Positions 1 through 5,050 of a DNA stretch of 5,050 nucleotides are shown in pieces. The DNA is taken from NCBI GenBank assembly GCA_002292015.1, contig DBBD01000002.1, positions 1 to 5,050 on the forward strand. Direction: 5' to 3'. A model generated the notes under the pieces. That model saw nothing but the letters and a program-made list of their open reading frames with translations. It had not been told where the DNA came from and searched no databases. The DNA is from Firmicutes bacterium UBA993. Lineage in GTDB: Bacteria; Bacillota; Dethiobacteria; DTU022. Both the position numbers and the translations under genes were made by a program. The stretch's first letter is position 1; every line of letters starts with the position of its first letter.

Positions 1-100
1 GCCCTCTGCTCTATGCCTTCCCATCTTCAGTCTATCCACCTGAATAGTTAGAAAATCTCATAGTCTATAGTCTAAATTTAAGCGTCTTCAGAACAAGAGT

Positions 101-129
101 ATAATAAGACAGATTTGCTTATTTGGCAA
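101..129 (-). promoter_or_regulatory. Possible sigma-A promoter reading leftwards out of the window
   Basis: On the minus strand, TTGCCA (129-124) and TATTAT (106-101) are separated by 17 bp, close to the sigma-70/sigma-A consensus. It would transcribe towards position 1, to a gene outside the window. AT-rich DNA produces such matches by chance, and no target gene is visible, so this is only a candidate. Confidence 0.25.
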
Positions 130-216
130 AGGATTTTTGCTCCTACAGAAGAAAATATACTTGCAGAATATGAGGTTAAATGCTCTGGAGATTATGATTG
201 GCGGTAGTCATCTCAT

Positions 217-238
217 CCAGAGGACGATGATCCTCTGG
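217..238. repeat. Perfect 8-bp stem-loop
   Basis: CCAGAGGA (217-224) and TCCTCTGG (231-238) are exact inverted repeats around a 6-nt loop (CGATGA). It sits about 220 bp beyond the stop of the leftward acyl-CoA dehydrogenase gene. On the minus strand no T-run follows, and on the plus strand only a weak one does (CTTCATTTT), so it is not a textbook rho-independent terminator. It could still act as an RNA 3'-end hairpin or be a remnant repeat. Confidence 0.45.
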
Positions 239-258
239 CTTCATTTTGACGTAGCTCT

Positions 259-372
259 TTAAATGTCAATCGTCGTTTTAATCTCGTTCCTTTCGAGCAG
301 GCGATGAGCGCCTTTGGCGCAATAAAATAGAAGTTTGTCCCTAATTTCTTCTACAATAGTCCCTCTTGTAAA
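259..372 (-). pseudogene. Unidentified decayed coding fragment
   Basis: This 37-codon open stretch plus TAA lacks any start codon. Its translation is rich in charged and hydrophobic residues in a natural-looking pattern (EEIRDKLLFYC, HRLLERNEIKTTIDI). A frame change near 373 would join it to an upstream segment beginning at an ATG (MVDLQEG). I do not recognise the family. The phrase DLQEGTIVEEIR is vaguely like C-terminal segments of CoA-transferase subunits, but that resemblance is too short to use. It could also be chance. Confidence 0.2.
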
Positions 373-457
373 TCAACCATTTCAACTCCATCCCTTTATT
401 CTATGGCTGTGATGCGCTTTTGACGACCTCCCCTGCAAACGCGCGATCTGTGCCTAA

Positions 458-2155
458 TCATTCGTTCATCTCGTAGGCGTTTTTCAGGGTAAAAACATGG
501 TTTTCCCACACACGGTTGTAGCGGGGGTGGTCAACTGCTGGTTTCCTGATCATCTTCAACAGATACTCCATCTGCCGGGGCATACTGCTGGGTTTACTGT
601 AAAGCTGCAGGGCAAACCTGGAGAAGTCCCGCACAAAACAGTCAAAGATCTGATCCACCAGGTCATCATCCACCCGATAGATACGGGCGTTCTCCAAAAT
701 GAGCTGCGCGTAGACTACCAGGGTAAACAGCTCGCCCAGCGCCAACAGGAAGTTGGTATCCCGACTCTGGTTTTCGTCAGGCGTGGCGGCGGCCAGAAAC
801 TCTTTGAAAAGAGCCGCCTGTTCTTTAAAGATATTAACATTGGGCAGGTCAAAAGCAGCAAAAACCGGCGCGTAATCATGGAAATGAATCTTGCCAAGGC
901 CGCCTGCCCCACCCTGATTAAAAAGGAAACCATCGTGCGCCGCCTGGTTCTGGCACCCCACCTCCGGATATTCTTGCGGGGAAAAGAAGTAATTGGGCAT
1001 AAACTTGACAATGAGGGCGATGTTGACGTGGACCGTACCCTCCAGTTTGGGCAGGGCGCGGATATCCCGGGCGGCCATTTCAAAATAAGTGTCACGCTCA
1101 AAACCCTTAGCCGCAATAATGTCCCATAGCAGGTTTATCACTTCTTCACCCTGGGTGGTGACCTTCATTTTAACCGTGGGGTTATACAAAAGATAGCGCC
1201 GGTCCGCAGGTGTTGCCACCCGCTGGTAGTCAGAGGCCCGCAGGGCAAACAGCTTCATGGCCACCAGGCGCGAGTAAGCGTCTACAAACATTTGCTTCAC
1301 GTGGGAAAAATCGGTGACACACATACCGTACAGCCGGCGGCCGGCCGCGTGGTTTAACGCCTCGTAGAAAGCGTGGGTGCAGATACCGATGGAGGCCCAA
1401 CCCAGGTTATACTTACCCACGTTCACTGTGTTAAGCGCCGAATCCCAGGCTTGCTGCCCCTGTGACAGGATGTCAGCCTTTGTCAACGGGTAGTCGCGCA
1501 AAATGAAGTCAGCCACATACGATTGCGAATTGACCACGTTTTTAACCAGTTCGTAATTTTTATGACGCCAATTGGCTACAAAGAACACATAATTGCCACT
1601 GCCGGCCATCTTGCCGAAGGTGGATACCATCTCCGCCGCATTGCCGTTGCCTATGTAGTATTTCTGACCATTGGCCAGGTAAGTAGCGTTGTTTTGCGGC
1701 GAGAGGGTCATTTCGATGCTATAAATATCGGCGCCGTGCGCCCGCTCCGACAGGCCAAAAGCAAACACCTCTCCCTGCTTCAGTAGGCGGGCCGCTTTCT
1801 GCTTGGCTTCCTCGTTCTGCCCCATCCAGATAGGCCCGAGGCCCAGGATGGAGACCTGCCAGGTATACCAATAGTGCAGTCCGTAAAAAGCGGTTATTTC
1901 ATTAAATCCAGAGTTGCGCCAGGTATCCCAGCGGCAGTTTTTTTCACCGTAGGCGGGCGGTGTAAGCAGGCTGTAGAATATCTTATTTTCTTTAAGGAAC
2001 GCGAGGAAGTCCTCGTACCACACCCGTTCCCGGTCATCTTCTTTTAGCTTTCTCTTTCCTTTATTCTCAAAGAAATCTATAGTCTTTAGCATTATTTCCC
2101 GCGACTCGGCATCCGGGTACTCACGGGTGTACCTCTTGGGATTTAACAGTATCAT
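458..2155 (-). CDS. Acyl-CoA dehydrogenase family protein with long C-terminal extension
   Basis: This 565-residue cytoplasmic flavoprotein probably oxidises an acyl-CoA at the alpha-beta bond, using FAD and passing electrons to ETF; the substrate is unknown. Visible family marks are the substrate/FAD loop FGLSERAHGADIYS (133-146), the beta-domain segment LANGQKYYIGNG (160-171), the helical segment GRRLYGMCVTDFSHVKQM (272-289) with its conserved arginine, and LEGTVHVN (371-378). Glu372 in that last motif aligns with the catalytic base of medium-chain acyl-CoA dehydrogenase (EGT motif). Typical family members end near 380-400 residues; here about 170 more follow, largely helical in appearance and containing a Gly-rich stretch NQGGAGGLGKIHFHDYAP (413-430). 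The start ATG is set by GGAGGTG 7 nt upstream. No ETF gene or second fatty-acid gene is in the window. The family call is firm; chain length and physiological role are open. Confidence 0.9.
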   Translation of the reverse strand: MILLNPKRYTREYPDAESREIMLKTIDFFENKGKRKLKEDDRERVWYEDFLAFLKENKIFYSLLTPPAYGEKNCRWDTWRNSGFNEITAFYGLHYWYTWQVSILGLGPIWMGQNEEAKQKAARLLKQGEVFAFGLSERAHGADIYSIEMTLSPQNNATYLANGQKYYIGNGNAAEMVSTFGKMAGSGNYVFFVANWRHKNYELVKNVVNSQSYVADFILRDYPLTKADILSQGQQAWDSALNTVNVGKYNLGWASIGICTHAFYEALNHAAGRRLYGMCVTDFSHVKQMFVDAYSRLVAMKLFALRASDYQRVATPADRRYLLYNPTVKMKVTTQGEEVINLLWDIIAAKGFERDTYFEMAARDIRALPKLEGTVHVNIALIVKFMPNYFFSPQEYPEVGCQNQAAHDGFLFNQGGAGGLGKIHFHDYAPVFAAFDLPNVNIFKEQAALFKEFLAAATPDENQSRDTNFLLALGELFTLVVYAQLILENARIYRVDDDLVDQIFDCFVRDFSRFALQLYSKPSSMPRQMEYLLKMIRKPAVDHPRYNRVWENHVFTLKNAYEMNE

Positions 2156-2162
2156 TTTTTCC

Positions 2163-2169
2163 CACCTCC
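2163..2169 (-). promoter_or_regulatory. Ribosome binding site of the acyl-CoA dehydrogenase gene
   Basis: GGAGGTG on the minus strand lies 7 nt before the ATG at 2155. This supports that start. No convincing promoter lies in the 36 nt between the upstream frame's stop and this gene, so transcription probably enters from further upstream. Confidence 0.8.
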
Positions 2170-2191
2170 GTTTATGTTACCGACCTGATTC

Positions 2192-2500
2192 TCATGAAGC
2201 ATCGCCCCTGCCGGCGGCGATCTCATCCAGCCTCCTCCTGGCCAGGGCCGTCCCAGTAAAACTTTCTTCGCAGCCGCCTTCTTTCCGGAAACCGGGGACG
2301 ACAGCCTTAACCATGAATACCGCCTATTCCGCGGTGGAGAGCCAGTCGGACCGCTTCAGCGCAGTAATAAGCTTGTCCAATGTTCCCGCTTGCAGCTCAT
2401 CAGGTCTCACCATAAAAAAATATAGGGTAAGGTCTTTACATTGCACATTTATCATCTTCTCTAACGTAAATAGCAACGCACCCAGGGTTTGTTCTCTTTT
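2192..2500 (-). pseudogene. Unidentified frame interrupted by an amber codon, upstream of the acyl-CoA dehydrogenase
   Basis: Directly after the TAG at 2503-2501 the same frame continues to a TGA at 2194-2192, broken once by TAG at 2326-2324. Before the break, an ATG at 2455 would give 43 residues starting MINVQCKDLTLYFFMVRPDE and ending KRSDWLSTAE. After the break, an ATG at 2314 would give 40 residues (MVKAVVPGFRKEGG to RRRLDEIAAGRGDAS). Codon choice looks coding and similar to the gene downstream, and the final stop is 36 nt before that gene's ATG. Neither ATG has a strong ribosome binding site. I recognise no family. Options are a nonsense-mutated gene, two tiny adjacent genes, or amber read-through; decay is the simplest. 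Confidence 0.4.
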
Positions 2501-2572
2501 CTAACCTTTTCTGAACTGCAGGCAGGGGTCCAAGATACTGATTTGACCTTTGTTAGGGTTTTGCTTGAACAT
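2501..2572 (-). pseudogene. Short 23-residue frame: probable 5' remnant of an IS1182-type transposase, or a leader peptide
   Basis: The ATG at 2572 has a clear Shine-Dalgarno (GGAGG, minus strand 2587-2583) 10 nt upstream and a putative promoter before that. The product starts MFKQNPNKGQISILDPCLQF and ends RKG before TAG. From memory, IS1182-family transposases of clostridia often begin with a similar Q-[IL]-[ST]-[IL]-x-DP pattern followed by a proline/tyrosine-rich segment and SWA. None of that follows here, so at most the first two dozen codons survive. Alternatively it is a genuine short leader peptide ahead of the genes to its left. The initiation signals are well supported; the transposase link rests on a short match. 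Confidence 0.4.
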
Positions 2573-2608
2573 GTTTCTATTTCCTCCACATTATGGCGAA
2601 AATAAAAA

Positions 2609-2636
2609 ATCATATCACACCTACTACATACAACAA
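2609..2636 (-). promoter_or_regulatory. Candidate sigma-A promoter for the leftward transcript
   Basis: On the minus strand, TTGTTG (2636-2631) and TATGAT (2614-2609) are spaced by 16 bp, just upstream of the GGAGG-ATG at 2572. The -10 box matches consensus in 5 of 6 positions and the -35 box in 3. It is the best candidate for transcription into 2572-2192 and perhaps on to the acyl-CoA dehydrogenase, since no terminator hairpin is evident between them. Confidence 0.45.
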
Positions 2637-2683
2637 TAATGCTAATAAATCAAGATATTTTAAGTATTTTCCTGTACTGAGCT

Positions 2684-2782
2684 AAAAATAGACTTATTTC
2701 CCACCTGAATCGTTTCGTATATGAGTATAATTATGCCTATTTGCAAAAATCCACTTTTCTGTGAGGCAAAATAGACTTTTTT
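2684..2782. repeat. Pair of direct repeats containing AAAATAGACTT
   Basis: Copies at 2684-2699 and 2767-2782 match in 14 of 16 positions, with 11 identical bases in a row (2685-2695 and 2768-2778), and start 83 bp apart. Both contain TAGAC, the same five bases as one half-site of the operator at 2948, but neither has a GTCTA partner. They could be accessory regulator sites, remnants of a mobile element, or chance in AT-rich DNA. Confidence 0.3.
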
Positions 2783-2939
2783 TGGATTTAAATCATCACT
2801 TTTTTTCTCGGCGTTAGTGGATCAATTTTTTTCTTGACGATCGCACTGCTTCAGATTTGGTTGGACGTAGTAAATGCAACTTTGTTAGAAAAAGTGCAGC
2901 GAAGATGCATTCAGTTAAGGATTGCTATCAAAATTAACC

Positions 2940-2969
2940 TTGACATGTAGACGACCGGTCTAATATAAT
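2940..2969 (+). promoter_or_regulatory. Consensus sigma-A promoter of the Fe-S / TetR / hypA operon
   Basis: TTGACA (2940-2945) and TATAAT (2964-2969) both match consensus exactly, with an 18-bp spacer (one longer than optimal). Transcription should start near 2976 and leave a short leader of about 24 nt before the Shine-Dalgarno-led ATG at 3000. The spacer is occupied by an inverted repeat, so the promoter is probably strong but repressible. Confidence 0.85.
2948..2962. promoter_or_regulatory. Probable TetR-family operator
   Basis: TAGAC (2948-2952) and GTCTA (2958-2962) are perfect inverted half-sites around GACCG; within it GACCGGTC (2953-2960) is also a perfect 8-bp palindrome. It lies wholly between the -35 and -10 boxes, where a bound repressor would exclude RNA polymerase. 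Operators described for TetR members NemR (TAGACC...GTCTA) and LmrA/QdoR share these arms, although here the left arm is about 3 bp further out. The TetR gene two positions downstream in the same operon is the obvious candidate ligand protein, implying autorepression (inference). Confidence 0.7.
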
Positions 2970-2985
2970 ATAACCATAGTAAATT

Positions 2986-2996
2986 AAAGGAGGTGA
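2986..2996 (+). promoter_or_regulatory. Strong ribosome binding site of the Fe-S protein gene
   Basis: AAAGGAGGTGA is fully complementary to a Firmicutes 16S rRNA 3' end and ends 3 nt before the ATG, with the GGAGG core 6 nt away. It fixes the start at 3000 and predicts high translation. Confidence 0.9.
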
Positions 2997-2999
2997 CTT

Positions 3000-4082
3000 A
3001 TGGATATTTACGAAGAATTAAGAGCAATTCTGGATGCATATCCGTCTACTGCCCCGAAAGCGAACTCCATTGATCAAATTCTAAGAATGCTTTTCACACC
3101 GCAGGAGGCTGCCGTTGCCGTGAATATGAGCTATAGAGTAAAAACGCCGGCGGCCATCGCGCAGAAGGCAGAAATTAGCGAAAGAGAAGCCTTAAAGCAT
3201 CTGGAAGCCATGGCCGAGAAAGGAATTATCATCTCCCGTTCTAAAGATGGTGCCATGCTCTATGGTTTAGTGCCCCTTATTCCCGGCGTGTTCGAGTTTC
3301 CCTTTATGAAAGGCGGCGGCACACCAATGCACAAGCGCTTAGGTAAACTATGGGAAGAATACCACAAGGAAGCCCTCGGCGCTTCGTTCTCCGGGAATCC
3401 CACGCCGCTGATGCGGGTGGTGGCGGTAGAGAAATCGATCACGGCACAGGATCGTGTCCACCCCTACGAAGAAGTGAAAAAGTTCATTGAAAATGCCTCC
3501 TATATTGCCTTGGCTAATTGCGCTTGTAGGGTCAGTGTGGAAGGTTGTTCCAAACCCAAAGAGGTATGCTTGATTTTTGGCAACGCGGCGGAATTCCTGG
3601 TCGAGCGTGGTTTTGCCCGCAAGATCAGTCAGGAAGAAGGTTTAAAGGTGCTGGACCTGGCGGAAGAAGCCGGCCTGGTTCACACAAGCAACAACAGCGC
3701 GGATCGGGCCAACCTGATCTGCAATTGCTGCCCCTGCTGCTGCACCGTTTTGCGCGGCAGAACCCAGCTTAAACACCCCCATGCTTTTGAGCCCAGCCGT
3801 TTTGAAGCTGTGGTTCGCACCAGTGAGTGCACGGGATGTTCAGTTTGCACCGATGTGCGCTGCCCGATGAAAGCCATCGCAATGGTTAATGACATTGCCG
3901 TGGTTAATACCGCGGAATGTATCGGCTGCGGCCTCTGCGTCACCGGCTGTCCGACCGGCGCGATGGTGCTAACGGAAAGAGCGCAAGTACCCTCAACTCC
4001 GGCCACAATTGTGGAAATGGGCCTGAAAATTGCCCAGGAAAAAGGTAGGCTGGAGGCTTTCCTGAACATAATGCAGAACTGA
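3000..4082 (+). CDS. Winged-helix-like / cysteine-rich / [4Fe-4S] ferredoxin-domain protein
   Basis: This 360-residue soluble protein has three parts. Residues about 25-95 look like a winged helix (TPAAIAQKAEISEREALKHL, then EKGIIISRSKDGAMLYGL as the wing). A middle domain has Cys174-x-Cys176, Cys183, Cys190 and then a striking run CNCCPCCC (241-248), giving ten cysteines that could hold one or two further metal clusters. The C-terminus is a two-cluster ferredoxin: Cys277/280/283/288-Pro and Cys307/310/313/317-Pro; the first has four rather than three residues before its last cysteine. No signal peptide or membrane helix is seen, so it should be cytoplasmic. Similar uncharacterised 4Fe-4S proteins are, to my knowledge, common in anaerobic Firmicutes and Deltaproteobacteria. 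Electron transfer, redox sensing, or both are possible; the exact function is unknown. It is the first gene of the operon, 26 nt before the TetR gene. Confidence 0.85.
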   Translation: MDIYEELRAILDAYPSTAPKANSIDQILRMLFTPQEAAVAVNMSYRVKTPAAIAQKAEISEREALKHLEAMAEKGIIISRSKDGAMLYGLVPLIPGVFEFPFMKGGGTPMHKRLGKLWEEYHKEALGASFSGNPTPLMRVVAVEKSITAQDRVHPYEEVKKFIENASYIALANCACRVSVEGCSKPKEVCLIFGNAAEFLVERGFARKISQEEGLKVLDLAEEAGLVHTSNNSADRANLICNCCPCCCTVLRGRTQLKHPHAFEPSRFEAVVRTSECTGCSVCTDVRCPMKAIAMVNDIAVVNTAECIGCGLCVTGCPTGAMVLTERAQVPSTPATIVEMGLKIAQEKGRLEAFLNIMQN

Positions 4083-4108
4083 ACTAATTACAACAGGGTA
4101 ATATATTA

Positions 4109-4690
4109 ATGGAACAAAAAAGCACCCGCAAAGAAATAATACGTAAAGGAGCCGGCCTGGTTCACGCCCAAGGTTTTCATGCCACCGGTATTCAGCAAGT
4201 TCTGGACGCGGCAGGTGTTCCGAAAGGCTCTTTTTATTACTATTTCAAAAGCAAAGAGGATTTCGGTCTGGCGGTAATTGACTATTTCACCACGACCATC
4301 GGCCAAATCTTTAGCCGCTACCTGGAGGATAAAAAAACTCCGCCCTTAACAAGGCTGGACAATCTATTCAAGCATTATGAAAAAATATTTGAAAACTCGG
4401 GTTGCATCCTGGGTTGTCCACTCGGCAATCTTTCGCTGGAGCTGGCTGATATTGACGAAAAGCTTCGCGCCTACCTGGAGATAGCTATAAAAAATCTTAT
4501 TACTCGGATTGAAACATGCCTGCAGGAAGCAAAACATGACCAATCGATATCCCCCGATCTGGATACCCGGGATACGGCGTACTTCATTTTTCACGCCTTC
4601 GAAGGGGCCATCCTACACCTGAAAGTAGAAAGAAACATTGAACCTTACCGGTCATTCCGCCGATATATGGCGAGGTACTTGAAAGCTTGA
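4109..4690 (+). CDS. TetR/AcrR-family transcriptional regulator
   Basis: This 193-residue protein is of normal TetR length. The N-terminal DNA-binding domain spans about residues 6-52, with the recognition region GIQQVLDAAGVPKGSFYYYF (27-46) followed by KSKEDFG. The C-terminal ligand domain contains NSGCILGCPLGNLSLELAD (96-114), the GC-x-x-G-N-L pattern of the NemR/AcuR-like subgroup. Cys99 falls where NemR has its redox-reactive Cys106, and Cys103 is close by. Such proteins are dimeric repressors released by small ligands or electrophiles. The likely target is the inverted repeat at 2948-2962 in its own operon promoter. Its ribosome binding site is weak (AGGGTA, about 10 nt from ATG), fitting low-level expression of a regulator. 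hypA starts 19 nt after its stop. Ligand unknown. Confidence 0.92.
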   Translation: MEQKSTRKEIIRKGAGLVHAQGFHATGIQQVLDAAGVPKGSFYYYFKSKEDFGLAVIDYFTTTIGQIFSRYLEDKKTPPLTRLDNLFKHYEKIFENSGCILGCPLGNLSLELADIDEKLRAYLEIAIKNLITRIETCLQEAKHDQSISPDLDTRDTAYFIFHAFEGAILHLKVERNIEPYRSFRRYMARYLKA

Positions 4691-4709
4691 AAGAAAGGGT
4701 TTGCTTCCT

Positions 4710-5050
4710 ATGCATGAGCTGTCAATAACGGAAAGTATTCTGGATATTGTACTGAAACATGGCGCGGCGAACAAGGCCAACAAGGTAATCTTTGTTCACC
4801 TGCAAATAGGCGGGCTCAGCGATTTGGAGGATGAATGGCTCCAGCGCTATTTTGATTATTTAAGTAAAGATACAATAGCCGAGGGAGCAAAATTGAAGAT
4901 TGAAAGAACAGCTGTCGTTATACAGTGCGTCATCTGCCGGGTAACGTATGAAGCCCAGCCGGCGCAAATGGGAAACCTTGTTTGCCCGGCTTGCGGTTCA
5001 AAAAGCGGTACGCTTGTATCCGGCAGGGAGTATTATGTCAAAACGATGGA
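4710..5050 (+). CDS. hypA: Hydrogenase maturation nickel metallochaperone HypA (3' end cut by window)
   Basis: HypA delivers nickel, with HypB, to the large subunit of [NiFe] hydrogenases in the cytoplasm. The 113 residues seen begin MHELSITESI, the family hallmark; the N-terminal amine, His2 and Glu3 region binds nickel. The zinc site is present as Cys73-x2-Cys76 and Cys92-Pro-x-Cys95-Gly-Ser. Residues AEGAKLKIER (57-66) are also typical. Family length is about 113-118, so only a few codons are missing beyond 5050. A purine-rich GAAAGAAAGGG (4690-4699 area) serves as ribosome binding site. It lies 19 nt after the TetR gene and is almost certainly co-transcribed with it; hypB or hydrogenase genes may follow outside the window, but this is not visible. 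Confidence 0.93.
   Translation, partial: MHELSITESILDIVLKHGAANKANKVIFVHLQIGGLSDLEDEWLQRYFDYLSKDTIAEGAKLKIERTAVVIQCVICRVTYEAQPAQMGNLVCPACGSKSGTLVSGREYYVKTM

Larger units (their letters stand above)
1..457. other. Gene-free stretch with decayed coding fragments
   Basis: I find no intact gene here. On the minus strand, 372 down to 259 is open for 37 codons with no start codon; its translation contains GTIVEEIRDKLLFYCAKG and reads like real protein. A neighbouring frame just upstream (from an ATG near 380) reads MVDLQEG before a stop, so the two could be pieces of one frameshifted gene. On the plus strand the frame from 82 also gives protein-like text across two stops. I cannot name any family. 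The stretch lies downstream of the acyl-CoA dehydrogenase gene and shows no canonical hairpin-plus-T-run terminator for it. Most likely this is a spacer with gene remnants. Confidence 0.4.
2573..2939. other. AT-rich divergent intergenic region
   Basis: No gene is visible on either strand. The region separates the leftward frames from the rightward operon. It holds the leftward promoter candidate (2609-2636), two near-identical 16-mers (2684 and 2767), an imperfect hairpin pairing CTATTTGC (2737-2744) with GCAAAATAG (2766-2774) with one bulge, a perfect palindrome GATTTAAATC (2785-2794), and a bulged hairpin TGCAACTTT / AAAGTGCA (2875-2898). None has the form of a clear terminator or known riboswitch. 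If the frame at 2572 is a transposase remnant, part of this region may be the former left end of that element. Confidence 0.5.

Noticed and set aside
308..320. GCGCC-TTT-GGCGC hairpin as a terminator for the leftward gene
   Set aside because: Only 5 bp with a 3-nt loop; on the minus strand the T-rich stretch precedes rather than follows the stem.
497..1129. Plus-strand open frame of 210 codons
   Set aside because: Lies antisense inside the acyl-CoA dehydrogenase gene, whose family motifs are clear; no ribosome binding site and no recognisable domain.
2127..2504. Plus-strand open frame of 125 codons opposite the acyl-CoA dehydrogenase leader
   Set aside because: Ser/Pro/Leu-rich low-information product with no ribosome binding site; it overlaps the start of the acyl-CoA dehydrogenase and mirrors the coding-like minus-strand frame.
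2192..2572. Confident call of a pyrrolysine-containing protein
   Set aside because: No Pyl-enzyme family resemblance, no pylT/pylS in view, and the two halves look unrelated; kept only as a question.
130..2752. GGATTTTTGC near 130 shared (inverted) with the region near 2750, as possible element ends
   Set aside because: A 10-base match is expected many times by chance in a 5-kb AT-rich sequence, and the flanks do not align.
1..5050. CRISPR array, tRNA or rRNA gene
   Set aside because: No regularly spaced repeat, and no tRNA- or rRNA-like segment was recognised on either strand.

Overview
The window looks like chromosome from an anaerobic Gram-positive (Firmicutes) bacterium. A Desulfotomaculum/Pelotomaculum-type Peptococcales member is my best guess. 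This is inferred from near-perfect Shine-Dalgarno sequences (AAAGGAGGTGA), strong sigma-A style promoters, AT-rich spacers beside genes of moderate GC, and a gene set (unusual acyl-CoA dehydrogenase, cysteine-rich Fe-S protein, HypA) typical of syntrophic or sulfate-reducing anaerobes. No rRNA or other phylogenetic marker is present, so the assignment is tentative.

Layout. Positions 1-457 hold no intact gene. They contain a perfect 8-bp stem-loop (217-238), a possible leftward promoter (101-129) and short fragments that look like decayed coding sequence. Positions 458-2155 (minus) encode a 565-residue acyl-CoA dehydrogenase family protein with a long C-terminal extension. Upstream of it on the same strand, 2192-2572 is one reading frame of 127 codons broken only by two TAG codons. 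Its first 23 codons have their own Shine-Dalgarno and putative promoter and resemble the start of an IS1182-type transposase; the rest is unidentified. Positions 2573-2939 are an AT-rich divergent regulatory region with short direct and inverted repeats.

From 2940 rightwards lies a tight plus-strand operon. A consensus promoter (TTGACA, 18 bp, TATAAT) carries the inverted repeat TAGAC-N5-GTCTA inside its spacer. It is followed by a 360-residue protein combining an N-terminal winged-helix-like segment, a cysteine-rich core and a C-terminal double [4Fe-4S] ferredoxin domain. Next come a 193-residue TetR-family regulator and hypA, the nickel metallochaperone for [NiFe]-hydrogenase maturation, which the window edge cuts near its 3' end.

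How the parts may work together (inference). The TetR protein probably represses its own operon through the inverted repeat between -35 and -10. That would put a predicted Fe-S electron carrier or redox sensor and a hydrogenase maturation factor under one ligand- or redox-responsive switch. The divergent acyl-CoA dehydrogenase may belong to the same physiology (acyl-CoA oxidation with electron disposal to hydrogen), but only adjacency supports that link. The most notable points are the nested operator, the winged-helix/Fe-S architecture, the TetR-hypA pairing and the amber-interrupted frame.
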